Positions 8,612-17,412 of a stretch of DNA of 64,000 nt are shown one piece after another (the stretch's first letter is position 1; each line of letters begins with the position of its first letter). Source of the stretch: Ruania alba (GTDB taxonomy: Bacteria; Actinomycetota; Actinomycetes; Actinomycetales; Beutenbergiaceae); the NCBI RefSeq assembly GCF_900105765.1, contig NZ_FNTX01000002.1, forward strand, positions 868,001 to 932,000. The letters are read 5' to 3'. The notes below the pieces were generated by a model. The model saw nothing but the letters and a program-made list of their open reading frames with translations. It was not told the DNA's origin and ran no database searches. Position numbers and translations under genes: made by a program.

Positions 8612-8712
8612 AACTCGATGCTAATCCGCCCCCTGGAGCGGCAACAGTGTGGATGACGGCATCGGTCGTGCTCGCAAGGTGTGGCTGCAGTGAGCGGATG
8701 CGCTGGGAGCGT

Positions 8713-10236
8713 TCAGGCCGCCGCCCGCTCCGCCTGCCGACGCCCCGCCAGAATCAACCCCACGAACGCTGCCGCCGCGGCGAGCATCAGCACCCCGTTG
8801 CCGGCGAGCACGAGCGTCCATCCGTGACCGAACCCGTCCACAGCCACCGACTCGCTGATCGCGGCGACGTCACCGGTGGCGAGGCGGTCCGCCGTCTGCG
8901 GTCCGACCCGGGCGGCGATTGCGACCACTAGGCCCGCCCCGAACAGGGCGAGCACGATGGAGGTCGCTCCTGAGCGCATCGTGTTCAGCAGGCCTGAGGC
9001 CATGCCGATGCGGTCGTGGTCGATGCGGGACATCAGCTGGGCGTCGCTCAGCGCCGTCAGTGAGCCGATCGCGAAGCCGAGGGCCGCCGTCGGGATGAGC
9101 GCCACCCACACCTCACCCACGGTGGCCAGCAGGGCAAAGGTGAGGTACGCCGTCGCGGCAAGGGTGAGGCAGCCGGCGGCGATCTTCGGGGCGGAACCAC
9201 CGCGATTCACCCAGCGGGAGACGATCATCGGCACCACGAACAGCGGGATGGTGAACGCGAGCATCCAGGTGCCGGCGGCGGCCGCGTTCAGGCCGTGCAC
9301 CACCAGCAGGTAGGTCGGCAGATAGACCGTGAACCCTGTCATTCCCGCCGTTGCCATCACCGCGCTGATCAGCCATGCCGAGGTGATGCGGTCGCGCAGC
9401 AGGCTCAGCTCCAGCAACGGAGCGGACACGCGCAGCGCGCGCACGATGAACAGGGTCAGCACCACAGCCGCGCCGACGAGCTGGCCGCCACCCACCGCCG
9501 TGTTGCCGGAGGTCATCGTCGAGATGCCCAGGAGCAGCAGGCTCAGCCCGACGATCAGCATCCCCGCACCGAGCAGGTCGAACGGGCGCGGCTTCTCGGC
9601 TCGCGTCTCCTTGATGAGGAACGTGCTCGCCACCATCAACAGCGATGCGGCCGCGAGCACCCCGAACGTGCCACGCCACCCGACGGCATCCACAATCCAT
9701 CCCGCGGCCGAGGGTCCGATCGCCATCCCGATCCCGCCGGCAGCACCACAGAGCGCGAACGCCTTCACCCGGTCCGAGCCGGTGAAAGAGGTGGTCAGCA
9801 CCGCGGCACCACAGGCCATCAGGCCCGCCGAACCCACACCGGCGCTGATCCGCGCGACATTGAGCAACACGATCGTGGGGGCGATCGCCGAGATGGCGAT
9901 GCCGGCGGTGTAGACGCAGGCGGCCACGCGCAGCACCAGCCGCCGCCCGAACCGGTCCCCGAGGGCGCCGGCGATCAGCACCAAGCAGGTGGTCGCCAGC
10001 AGATACCCGGTCACGAACCACTGCATCGCAGCCGGTCCGGCCTGCAGCTCCGCCGAGATCGACGGCAGCGAGATCGCCGTGCCGGAGGCGGTCAAGGTTC
10101 CCACCACGTACCCCGACAGCACGCAGAACAACGCGGCCCACTGGCGCGCCGTCCACCCTCGACCGCGCGCGGCCCGGCGGGTCCGCAACCGAGCCGCAAG
10201 GCGGCGCGCAGGAGCGTGCTGAACGGGAGAGGTCAC
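8713..10236 (-). CDS. MFS transporter, DHA2 (EmrB/QacA-like) exporter
   Basis: This 507-residue membrane protein has about 14 hydrophobic segments, the DHA2 layout. Helix 1 contains GTLTASGTAISLPSISAEL, followed by MQWFVTGYLLATTCLVLIAG and ALGDRFGRRLVLR, the conserved motif A of the major facilitator family. DHA2 members export drugs or toxic compounds with protons. The start is GTG 10236, with GGGAG just upstream. It follows a GntR-family gene on the same strand by 85 bp, which may control it. Substrate unknown. Confidence 0.85.
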   Translation of the reverse strand: MTSPVQHAPARRLAARLRTRRAARGRGWTARQWAALFCVLSGYVVGTLTASGTAISLPSISAELQAGPAAMQWFVTGYLLATTCLVLIAGALGDRFGRRLVLRVAACVYTAGIAISAIAPTIVLLNVARISAGVGSAGLMACGAAVLTTSFTGSDRVKAFALCGAAGGIGMAIGPSAAGWIVDAVGWRGTFGVLAAASLLMVASTFLIKETRAEKPRPFDLLGAGMLIVGLSLLLLGISTMTSGNTAVGGGQLVGAAVVLTLFIVRALRVSAPLLELSLLRDRITSAWLISAVMATAGMTGFTVYLPTYLLVVHGLNAAAAGTWMLAFTIPLFVVPMIVSRWVNRGGSAPKIAAGCLTLAATAYLTFALLATVGEVWVALIPTAALGFAIGSLTALSDAQLMSRIDHDRIGMASGLLNTMRSGATSIVLALFGAGLVVAIAARVGPQTADRLATGDVAAISESVAVDGFGHGWTLVLAGNGVLMLAAAAAFVGLILAGRRQAERAAA

Positions 10237-10321
10237 GGGCTCCCAGCCTACTGGCGGGCCCGGGCGTCGGTCGATGTGATTGTTACGACACCGGGCGCCA
10301 CCTAGGCACCACGCCGGCCCC

Positions 10322-11023
10322 TCAGCCGGACCGGTGTGCGTCCCGCAACGTCCGCTCGCGGACCCCGGCCAGGTGCGTGGTCATCGTCGCCACCGCCTGC
10401 TCCCGGTCCCCGGCCGCGATCGCCTGCAGCACCGCGTCATGCTCGGCGATCGCCCGGTCGGCGTCGCTGTGACGCTGCTCGACGAACTGCCGCAACCGTT
10501 CACCGTGGATGCCGATGTGCCCGGACATCTGCTGCAGGTACCGGTTGCCGGTGGCAGCGAGGATGGCGTCGTGGAAGGCCCGGTCCGCCGCCAGGTAGGC
10601 CCGCAGGCCCGCCACGTCGCCGGCGTCCCGCAGCTGCTCCGCCTGACGGCGTTGCTCACCCAGGTGGTCCGCGAGCGCCTGTGCCAGATCCGGCCAGGCG
10701 TCCTCCGTGACCGCCTGCAGCGCCCCCACCTCGAGCAGCACCCGCGCGTCGAACAGCTCCGCGATCGCCTCCTCGGTCATCGGCGGCGCCACCTTGTATC
10801 CGCGCAGCGCACTCCGGGTCACCAGACCGGTGGCCTCCAGGTGCACCAGCGCCTCCCGGATCGGCGTGGGGGAGACGTCCAACCGGGTGGCGAGAGCCTC
10901 GATGCCGAGCTGCTGTCCCGCCTCCAGCTCCCCGGCCACCAGCAGCGTGAGCAGGGCGTCATACACCTCGTCGCGCAGCGCGCGCCGCGAAGCCCGTTGC
11001 CCCCTGGTGCCCGGTGACGTCAC
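10322..11023 (-). CDS. GntR-family (FadR/FCD) transcriptional regulator
   Basis: This 233-residue protein has an N-terminal GntR winged helix (LRDEVYDALLTLLVAGELEA, then LDVSPTPIREALVHLEATGL) and a C-terminal all-helical FCD ligand domain containing the His/Asp metal-site pattern (FDARVLLEVGAL, RAFHDAILAATGN, HDAVLQAI). FCD regulators bind organic acids or sugar acids. It starts with GTG only 7 bp after the argS stop, so it may be read from the argS transcript as well as its own promoter. The downstream DHA2 exporter is the likeliest target. Confidence 0.88.
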   Translation of the reverse strand: MTSPGTRGQRASRRALRDEVYDALLTLLVAGELEAGQQLGIEALATRLDVSPTPIREALVHLEATGLVTRSALRGYKVAPPMTEEAIAELFDARVLLEVGALQAVTEDAWPDLAQALADHLGEQRRQAEQLRDAGDVAGLRAYLAADRAFHDAILAATGNRYLQQMSGHIGIHGERLRQFVEQRHSDADRAIAEHDAVLQAIAAGDREQAVATMTTHLAGVRERTLRDAHRSG

Positions 11024-11030
11024 GCCCGGC

Positions 11031-12857
11031 TCACATCCGCTCCGGTGCCGCGATCCCCAGCAGGTCCAGCCCCTGGGCCAGGGTGCGCCGGGTCAGGTCC
11101 ACCAGCGCCAGCCGGCGCTCGCGCACCGAGCCTTCCGAAGCCAGCACCGGGCACGCCTCGTAGAAGTCGGTGAACGCACGCGACAGGTCATACAGGTACG
11201 TGGTGAGCCGGTGCGGCTCCAGGTCCTCGGCCACCGCGGCGAGCACATCGCCCAGACCGTCGATCGCGAGCACCAGGGCCCGCTCGGCCGGCTCCAGGGC
11301 GACGTCACTGAGCGCGGAGGGAACGCCGTCGGGAACTGTCAGGCCGCGCTCGGCGGCCCGGCGCAGGATGGAGACCATCCGGGTGTGCGCGTACTGCAGG
11401 TACACCCCGGTGTTGCCGTTGAAGGCGGTCATCCGCTCCGGGTCGAAGACGTAGTCCTTGGTGCGCGAACCGGAGAGATCGGCGTACTTGACCGCGCCGA
11501 TCCCCGCCTGCTCGGCGATCTCGGTCAGCGCCGCCTCGTCCAGCTCGGTGCCCTTGGCCTCGGCCCCCTCGCGGACCACCGTCTCGGCAGCAGCGACGGC
11601 CATGTCCAGCAGGTCCATCAGCCGCACGGTGTCCCCGGCGCGGGTCTTGAAGGGCTTGCCGTCCGGGCCGAGGATCGAGCCGAAGGAGATGTGCCGGGCG
11701 TCCACGTCCTCGCTGAGCCATTCGGCGCGGCGGCCCGCCTCGAACAGCAGCCGGAAGTGCAGGGTCTGCCGGGCGTCCACCAGGTAGAGGATCCGGTCCG
11801 CCTCGAGCTCGTCGATTCGGTACTTCAACGTGGCCAGGTCGGTGGTGTCGTAGCCGTAGCCGCCGTCCCGCTTGCGCACCATCAGGGCAGCGGGTTGGTC
11901 GTCGGGGCCTTTCACGTCCTCCGAGAGCACCACGAGGGCGCCGTCGGAGGTCTCGGCGATGCCGGCCTGCTCCAGCTCGGCGGCCACACCGTCGAGCATG
12001 GTGTTGTAGGAGGACTCGCCGCGGGAGTCCTCGGCGCGCAGCAGGATCCCGAGCCGGGCGTACACCTCGTCGAAGTAGAACTCCGACTCGTCCACGATCT
12101 CCTTCCAGACCATCAGGGTCTCTTCATCCCCGGCCTGCAGGGCCACCACGCGGGCCCGCGCGCGGTCGGCGAACGCCTCGTCGGCGTCGAAGGCCTTGCG
12201 GGCTGTCTTGTACAGGGTGTCCAGGGCGGAGACGGTGGTGGCCTCCGAATCGTCAGCTAGATCGCTGTGCCGCCACGGGTGCTCCGGGTGCTCAGTGATG
12301 TACTGGATCAGCATCCCGAACTGGGTGCCCCAGTCACCCAGGTGGTTCTGCTTGATCACGTCCGAGCCGAGGAAGCTCAGCACCCGGGTGAGCGCGTCGC
12401 CGATCACCGTGGAGCGGATGTGCCCCACGTGCATCTCCTTGGCGATGTTCGGCCCGGAGTAGTCGATCACCGTGCGCACGCCCGCCTGCGTGGCCGGCAC
12501 CCCGAGGCGTGCGGAGCCGCGCCGTGCCTCCACCTGGGACCACAACGCGTCGTCGGAGATCGTCAGGTTCAGAAAGCCCGGTCCGGAGATCTCCACATTC
12601 CCGACGGCGGAGCCTGCGGTGATCTGTTCGCTCACCGTGGTGCCCACCTCGCGCGGGTTCGCCCCGACCTTCTTCGCCAGCGCCAGGGCGGCGTTGGCCT
12701 GCAGGTCGGCGTGGTCGCTCGGGCGGATCAGCGGGTCGGCGCCGGCCTGCTCGGGGTAGGCGGCCGTGATGGCCGCACCCACGGCGTCGGTGAGCTGCTG
12801 GGAGAGCGAGGGGACGGCGTCGGGGGCGGGGGAGATCTCAGACACGCCTGTCATCAT
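11031..12857 (-). CDS. argS: Arginyl-tRNA synthetase
   Basis: Class I aminoacyl-tRNA synthetase that charges tRNA-Arg. Residues 20-100 form the ArgS N-terminal additional domain. The ATP-binding HIGH motif is HVGH at 143-146 in the sequence NIAKEMHVGHIRST, preceded by VIDYSGPN. The anticodon-binding helical domain ends in LLGIAAPERM, where C-terminal Met is characteristic. Its 608 residues are within the usual range. The start ATG 12857 has GGGAGG 8 bases upstream. A GntR regulator follows within 7 bp. Confidence 0.97.
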   Translation of the reverse strand: MMTGVSEISPAPDAVPSLSQQLTDAVGAAITAAYPEQAGADPLIRPSDHADLQANAALALAKKVGANPREVGTTVSEQITAGSAVGNVEISGPGFLNLTISDDALWSQVEARRGSARLGVPATQAGVRTVIDYSGPNIAKEMHVGHIRSTVIGDALTRVLSFLGSDVIKQNHLGDWGTQFGMLIQYITEHPEHPWRHSDLADDSEATTVSALDTLYKTARKAFDADEAFADRARARVVALQAGDEETLMVWKEIVDESEFYFDEVYARLGILLRAEDSRGESSYNTMLDGVAAELEQAGIAETSDGALVVLSEDVKGPDDQPAALMVRKRDGGYGYDTTDLATLKYRIDELEADRILYLVDARQTLHFRLLFEAGRRAEWLSEDVDARHISFGSILGPDGKPFKTRAGDTVRLMDLLDMAVAAAETVVREGAEAKGTELDEAALTEIAEQAGIGAVKYADLSGSRTKDYVFDPERMTAFNGNTGVYLQYAHTRMVSILRRAAERGLTVPDGVPSALSDVALEPAERALVLAIDGLGDVLAAVAEDLEPHRLTTYLYDLSRAFTDFYEACPVLASEGSVRERRLALVDLTRRTLAQGLDLLGIAAPERM

Positions 12858-13021
12858 CCCACTAACCTCCCGCGCACAGAATCACTCGTCGATCTGGTGG
12901 GTGAGCGGCGGGAGCTGTTGGCGAGGCATCAGCCGGCGCCCGATGCTGCCGCAGGTGTGCGTATCGCTGGCGGTTGGGTCCCACGAACTCTCCACCGGTG
13001 CTGGGATGGCGCGCCGACCAC

Positions 13022-13936
13022 TCAGCGTGCGTGACCGTTCCCCCACACCTCGGCGGCGGGGTTCCAGTCGCCTTCCGCCGTCGTGGACAGGACGGGGTCA
13101 GCGAAGCCCGCGACTGCGGTGAGCGCGTCGGCAAATGCCTCGGGGAGCTCGTCTTCGCGGTGGGATCGGGTGCGCCAGGCGCGCCATTTCTGCTGCGATC
13201 GCTCGGCCATCGAAGCGAGTGCGGGCAGCAGGGTCCTCAGCGCGACCTGACGGTGCTCAGCGACGGCTTCCATTGATGCGCGGAGTTCTGTGGCATTCAC
13301 GGTGTGCAGGCGGGTCAACGTGTAGACGTCGGCAAAGTCGCGCCAGCGCGTGTTGGCGACGCCGCGGTCGATGGCAGTGACGAGCTTCTCGGCTAGCACC
13401 ATCGTGAGCGGATAGCCCAGCAACCTGACCGGCGGGAGCCCGAGAGGCACGACGCGGGGTAGATCGATGATGCGCGGTGCCGGCCAGATCGGGTCGCCGA
13501 AGTTCACGTCGATCCCGACCGTCAGCCGCGCTGTGCCGAGCGTCGCGGAGAGCTTGACCCGCACTCCGGCGTACTCGTCCTCGTCACGGATCCGCGTCGC
13601 GGTGACGCTGGCGGGGTCGAACACGAGGCCGTCGTCGACATCCAGGGCTGTGATGGCGCGGACGCGCTCGGCGACCTCCCCGGGATCGCTGGTGAGGCGG
13701 GTGGCTTGCAGGTCGATGTCCTTCGTCGGGCGGCGCGCTGCGAACGCGGCGAGGAGGACACCGCCCTTCAGCACGAGGTCGTCCCGGTACTCGGAGATTG
13801 CGATCCGTGCCAGGAGCCCTTCGAGTGCGTACAGGGTCATCAGCTCCTGCACGTCCCCACCGGTCCTCCGGGCGACGCCACGGATGGCAATGGTCGCGTC
13901 GCCTGCTGGGGTGCCGTGCTGTGGATTCGGGCTCAC
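13022..13936 (-). CDS. abiEii: AbiEii-type nucleotidyltransferase toxin
   Basis: This 304-residue protein belongs to the DUF1814/AbiEii family: VLKGGVLLAAFAARRPTKDI followed by DLQA carries the GG...DxD nucleotidyltransferase motif, and LAEKLVTAIDRG with RWRDFADVYTL carries the later conserved Lys and Asp. AbiEii toxins transfer nucleotides to RNA, reported for related MenT enzymes as tRNA 3'-end modification, and give abortive phage infection. The GTG start overlaps the stop of the antitoxin gene by 4 bp. No domain seems missing, so the toxin looks intact. Confidence 0.9.
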   Translation of the reverse strand: MSPNPQHGTPAGDATIAIRGVARRTGGDVQELMTLYALEGLLARIAISEYRDDLVLKGGVLLAAFAARRPTKDIDLQATRLTSDPGEVAERVRAITALDVDDGLVFDPASVTATRIRDEDEYAGVRVKLSATLGTARLTVGIDVNFGDPIWPAPRIIDLPRVVPLGLPPVRLLGYPLTMVLAEKLVTAIDRGVANTRWRDFADVYTLTRLHTVNATELRASMEAVAEHRQVALRTLLPALASMAERSQQKWRAWRTRSHREDELPEAFADALTAVAGFADPVLSTTAEGDWNPAAEVWGNGHAR

Positions 13937-14541
13937 AACAGCACCTCAAGGGCGTGCAGGATCGCTGGGCGCGCCTTCGGGAAGTTCTCCGCCAGTGCCA
14001 GTAACTTCGCAGGGCTACTCCCGCGCCTGCGTAGCCATTGCTTGAGCGCACCGAGTGCGAGGTCACTGCCCCAGGCGTGTCTCAGCCGGAACACGTCGAT
14101 CAGAGTGCGCTCTGCGGAGTACAGGCCGATGGACAGCCCGCTCGGCAGTGGGTGCTCGCCGCGGCCGATGCCGAACGTGTCAGTGTTGAAGTGATGCCAG
14201 GTGATGGGCGCGTGATGCACGGCGGCCGGCTGCGTGCCGCGCGGGATGGCGACGTCGCTCCGCGTGGGGATCTCGTCGGTCAATTCGTGCAGCGACAGTG
14301 CCGTGAGTAGGCACAGCGTCGCGTCAGGCTTCTTTGCGGCTGCAGCGATCCACGCTGCCGTCGTGTCGTCTGTGAGCCCTGTGCGCAGGAACAGGCCGGG
14401 CGCGATGCGTTCAAACGTCCCGGACTGGATCAGCCGGTCGAGTCCGTGCCGGGTGAGGCCTCGTGTCGCCAGGTCGTCGTACCGCAGCAGATCGGGCAGC
14501 GTCGTGGTGGTCACCACAACCTCCAATCCAACAGAATCCAT
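13933..14541 (-). CDS. abiEi: AbiEi-type antitoxin and autorepressor
   Basis: This 202-residue protein has an N-terminal winged helix (LLRYDDLATRGLTRHGLDRL, then SGTFERIAPGLFLRTG) and a C-terminal AbiEi domain (TLCLLTALSLHELTDEIP, VAIPRGTQPA, YSAERTLIDVFRLRHAWGS). AbiEi proteins neutralise AbiEii without stable contact (type IV) and repress their own operon by binding an upstream inverted repeat. ATG 14541 is chosen: it lies inside one arm of a perfect 17-bp inverted repeat, and the -10-like TATATC is just upstream, implying a leaderless message. The frame stays open to 14625, but that stretch is the operator region. Confidence 0.88.
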   Translation of the reverse strand: MDSVGLEVVVTTTTLPDLLRYDDLATRGLTRHGLDRLIQSGTFERIAPGLFLRTGLTDDTTAAWIAAAAKKPDATLCLLTALSLHELTDEIPTRSDVAIPRGTQPAAVHHAPITWHHFNTDTFGIGRGEHPLPSGLSIGLYSAERTLIDVFRLRHAWGSDLALGALKQWLRRRGSSPAKLLALAENFPKARPAILHALEVLL

Positions 14542-14571
14542 CACAGATATAGCGTATCTGTGATGGATTCT
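14533..14571. promoter_or_regulatory. abiE operator, perfect 17-bp inverted repeat
   Basis: AGAATCCATCACAGATA (14533-14549) and its exact inverse (14555-14571) flank a 5-bp centre. One arm includes the abiEi start codon, so a bound repressor would cover the -10 region and the translation start together. Confidence 0.85.
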
Positions 14572-14600
14572 GATGGCTAGCGCGCCTCGCACCGCTGCCT

Positions 14601-14718
14601 TGGTGCCACTCCTCGTCGCTTCCACGAGCGTGAGGCGACGAGCGGTGGCACCTACCGCCCCGGCTAGGTGCCGGTGGTTGTCGCCTCATGTGAACGAGGG
14701 CGACGACGATCGGCACCT
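14601..14718. repeat. Two GTGCC...GGCAC palindromic hairpin repeats
   Basis: Unit 1 (14601-14653) has arms TGGTGCCACTCCTCGTCGC and GCGACGAGCGGTGGCACC. Unit 2 (14666-14718) has the same ends, AGGTGCC and GGCACCT, with TTGTCGCC pairing with GGGCGACGA. The same ends and inner GTCGTCGC/GCGACGA arms recur at 61637-62006, so this is a dispersed palindromic repeat family. The units sit between the abiE operator and the 3' end of the kinase gene, and could end transcription. Confidence 0.75.
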
Positions 14719-14724
14719 ACTGGC

Positions 14725-16199
14725 TCAGCTGCGGAACCACGCCTTCAGCGCCGGGTACAGCTGGGCGTAGGACTGCGAGGCGGGCGCATAGACCGCCACC
14801 AGCTCCGGGGTCGGCTGGACCCGCCGCTCCACGCCCGCCATCGACTCGGCCGCAGCCGCCACCCCACCGGGAACGAGATCCACGGCGCTCGCGGCCAGGA
14901 TCGCCGCACCGAGCGCGGTGGCCTCGGTGGTGGCGCTGATCGCCAGCGGCCGGTTCAGCACGGAGGCGAGGATCTCGATCCACGCGCGGGAGGCAGACCC
15001 GCCGCCGAGCACCACGATCTCCTCCACCCGCCCGGCCGGCACCTCCAGCCGGTCCAGCAGCACCTTCGTCTCGAACGCCAGGCCCTCCAGCACGGCTCGG
15101 TAGAACTCGCCGGCCCCGTGACTCTCGGTGAACCCGGCGAACGTGCCTCGCGCCTGGTCATCCCAGAACGGGGTGGCCGAGCCACTCAGGTAAGGCAGGT
15201 AGCGCAGGCCGCCGGCACCGGGCGCGGTCGTGGCCAGCAACTCCTCGAGGTCGGCCGGATCCTCTGGGATCGCCCCGCGAACGCCTTCCGGAACCACGCC
15301 ACCGAGAGCGCCCCGGAGTTGATGAAGCCCTCGATGGTCACGCCCTCACCGAGCGGCGAGCCGAGCAGCCGGTAGTCCCAGCTGGCGTCTGCCCCCTCGG
15401 CGGCGTGCACCCCCAGCGTGATCGACGTGCCCAGGCTCAGGTAGGCCAACCCCTTCCGGGAAACCCCGGCCCCCAGCCCACCGCTCTGTCCGTCCCCGGC
15501 GCCGGCCACCACCGGCAGGCCCTCCGGCAGTCCGGTGAGCTGTGCCACCTGCGCCGTGAGGTGCCCGACCACACCGCCGGGCGGGACGAGCGCCGGCATC
15601 TGCTCCCGGCGTAGCCCCACCCGCGTGAGCAGCTCCTCCGACCAGTCGTTGGTGGACATGTCCACCAGGCCCATCGGGTCCGCGGACGCCGTGGATGTCG
15701 CGAGGGTCCCGGTCAACCGGTGGCTCAGGAAGGCGTGCACATCGGCCACGTGCCGTGCCGCCGTCAGCGTCTCCGGCTCGTGGTCGGCGAGCCAACCGAG
15801 CTTGTAGAAACTGGGCGTGGTCGATGGGGGTTTGCCCGAGATGCGGTGCGCCGTGTCGTCGCCGAGCCGCTCTACCTGGGCTCCCGCCCGGGCATCGAGC
15901 CAGAGCATCGCCGGCCGTAACGGCTGCAACTGCTCGTCCAGGCAGACGAAGGACTCCCGCTGATGCGTGATTCCGATCGCGCGCACCGTGTGCCCGGCTT
16001 CCGCCAGCTCGCCTGCCGCGCCGGTGAGCACGTCCAGCGTGGAGTCCCACCACTGCTCGGCGTCCTGCTCGTGCCAGGTCGGCTCGGGGGAGTGCCGGTC
16101 GATCGCGGCGCGCGCCAAGGCGTGCACCTGCCCGTCGGGCCCGAACGCCACGGCCTTCGTGCCCGTGGTGGAGGCGTCGATCCCGATCACCACGTCCAT
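14725..16199 (-). pseudogene. FGGY carbohydrate kinase (xylulokinase-like), frameshifted
   Basis: The first 340 or so residues form the N-terminal FGGY domain (VVIGIDASTTGTKAVAFGPD, ITHQRESFVCLD, GAGDGQSGGLGAGV). The frame breaks after AWFRKAFAG near 15273. The frame one base away continues the C-terminal domain (GAIPEDPADLEELLATTAPG, LPYLSGSATPFWDD, VVLGGGSASRAWIEILA) to the stop at 14725. One extra G in the GGGG run (CCCC at 15273-15276 on the plus strand) restores AFAGAIPEDP. ATG 16199 is preferred because GAAGGAG lies about 8 bases upstream. The enzyme would phosphorylate a ketose or polyol in the pathway encoded here. Because both domains are otherwise conserved, I suspect a sequencing error or a very recent mutation. 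Confidence 0.85.
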
Positions 16200-16301
16200 G
16201 TGCTGCAACTCCTTCGTTGTCATTCCCGACGGCGGCCCTCGCCTGATCACGCACGCGCACCTGGTCTCACACTCGCGCGTGGCCGCACTCGCACCTGATC
16301 A

Positions 16302-16382
16302 CGCACTCGCACGTGACCGAGTGCGGCCCATTGTGGCTATATCTCGAAGTATGAGCGAAATCGGCCGCACTCGCGGATAGGG
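16302..16382. repeat. 81-bp palindromic intergenic repeat, copy 1
   Basis: This segment aligns without gaps to 44471-44551 at 58 of 81 positions by my count. It holds three alternating arms, CGCACTCG, CGAGTGCGGCC and GGCCGCACTCG, around a conserved core GGCTATATCTC. It lies just past the 3' end of the GpsA-like gene, between that gene and the kinase gene. A near-identical 19-bp direct repeat, CCTGATCACGCA(C/G)..., precedes it at 16242 and 16294. Confidence 0.75.
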
Positions 16383-16389
16383 GGTGGGG

Positions 16390-17412
16390 CTAGAGGGCCT
16401 GCCGGATCACGGTGAGTGGGTCGGCGGCGCCGTCCAGCACCGCCCTGATCGCTGCTAGCAGGGTGAGCCGGTCGGCGATGCTCTGGAGCTGGGTGGTCAC
16501 CAACGTCTCGGCGAGCCCGCTGGCGGCGACGCCTTCGACCGTCTGGCCGGCCTCGCGCATCCGCTCCAGCGCTTCCGGTGCCGACTCTCCGGCACCGATC
16601 CGGGCGCCGTAGACCTTGTTCCGGCCCGAGAGCCCCGTGACCTCCAGGTCCCCGACGCCGGGGAGCCCGAAGGCCGTCTCTACCCGGCCACCGAGCGCCT
16701 CGGCCACCAGCCCCATCTCCTGGGAAGCCTTCGCGAAGATCGCGGACTTGAGGTTGTGCCACGGCTCACCGGTGGACTGCTCCAGCCCGTCGGCGAAGCC
16801 GAGCGCGATGGCGTACACGTTCTTCAGCGGGGCGCACACCTCCAGCCCGGCCTCGTCGTCGCTGACGTTGGGCCGGTAGTCCGGGGTGCGCATGACATCG
16901 GCTAGCCGGCCAGCTGCCTGCCCACCGTCGGTGGACGCGAACGCCGTCGCGGTGAAGCGCCCCGCGGCCACCTCGTTCGCCTTGCACGGTCCACCGATCG
17001 CCACCACGACGGCGCCGGAGTCCTCGATCGCCTCGCGCACGGCCTCCGGCATCAAGGCGATGGACCCATCGGCGCGCTGGTGGAAGCCCTTGCTCACCAG
17101 CCCCAGCGTGGGGCGGTGCGCCAGGTGGGCAGCAGCGAGCCTGCTGACCTCCAGCACACCCCCCGAGGCGACGGCCACGATCACCGCGTCCGAGCCGGCG
17201 AGCGCGTCGGCGATCCGGTCGCTGGTGAACACCTCGGTCCCCTCGGCCAGGGCCACCTTCGTTCCTGGGTGCGGGCCGCCGTCGGCGAGCTCGGCAAGGA
17301 AATGGTCATCGAACCAGGTGCCCCACAGGGCCACCTGATGACCGTTCGCGCGCAGCGGGGTGGCCAGGGCCGATCCCATGGCGCCGGCACCGAGGATCGT
17401 CACGCGCGCCAT
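16390..17412 (-). CDS. NAD(P)-dependent glycerol-3-phosphate dehydrogenase family protein
   Basis: This 340-residue GpsA-fold protein starts with a Rossmann motif, ARVTILGAGAMGSALATPL. It has the family core VSKGFHQRADG, GGPCKANEVAAGR, the catalytic Lys in CAPLKNVYAIALGFADGLEQ, and FGLPGVGDLEVTGLSGRN. GpsA interconverts dihydroxyacetone phosphate and sn-glycerol 3-phosphate for lipid synthesis. Its place between an FGGY kinase and a Zn-alcohol dehydrogenase suggests a catabolic paralogue acting on a phosphorylated polyol. ATG 17412 overlaps the dehydrogenase stop (ATGA). The open frame extends upstream to 17706, but that part is the wrong reading of the dehydrogenase gene. Confidence 0.85.
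   Translation of the reverse strand: MARVTILGAGAMGSALATPLRANGHQVALWGTWFDDHFLAELADGGPHPGTKVALAEGTEVFTSDRIADALAGSDAVIVAVASGGVLEVSRLAAAHLAHRPTLGLVSKGFHQRADGSIALMPEAVREAIEDSGAVVVAIGGPCKANEVAAGRFTATAFASTDGGQAAGRLADVMRTPDYRPNVSDDEAGLEVCAPLKNVYAIALGFADGLEQSTGEPWHNLKSAIFAKASQEMGLVAEALGGRVETAFGLPGVGDLEVTGLSGRNKVYGARIGAGESAPEALERMREAGQTVEGVAASGLAETLVTTQLQSIADRLTLLAAIRAVLDGAADPLTVIRQAL

Noticed and set aside
16242-16312. Attachment site from the CCTGATCACGCA direct repeat
   Set aside because: The repeats are 52 bp apart and no integrase or mobile cargo lies between them.
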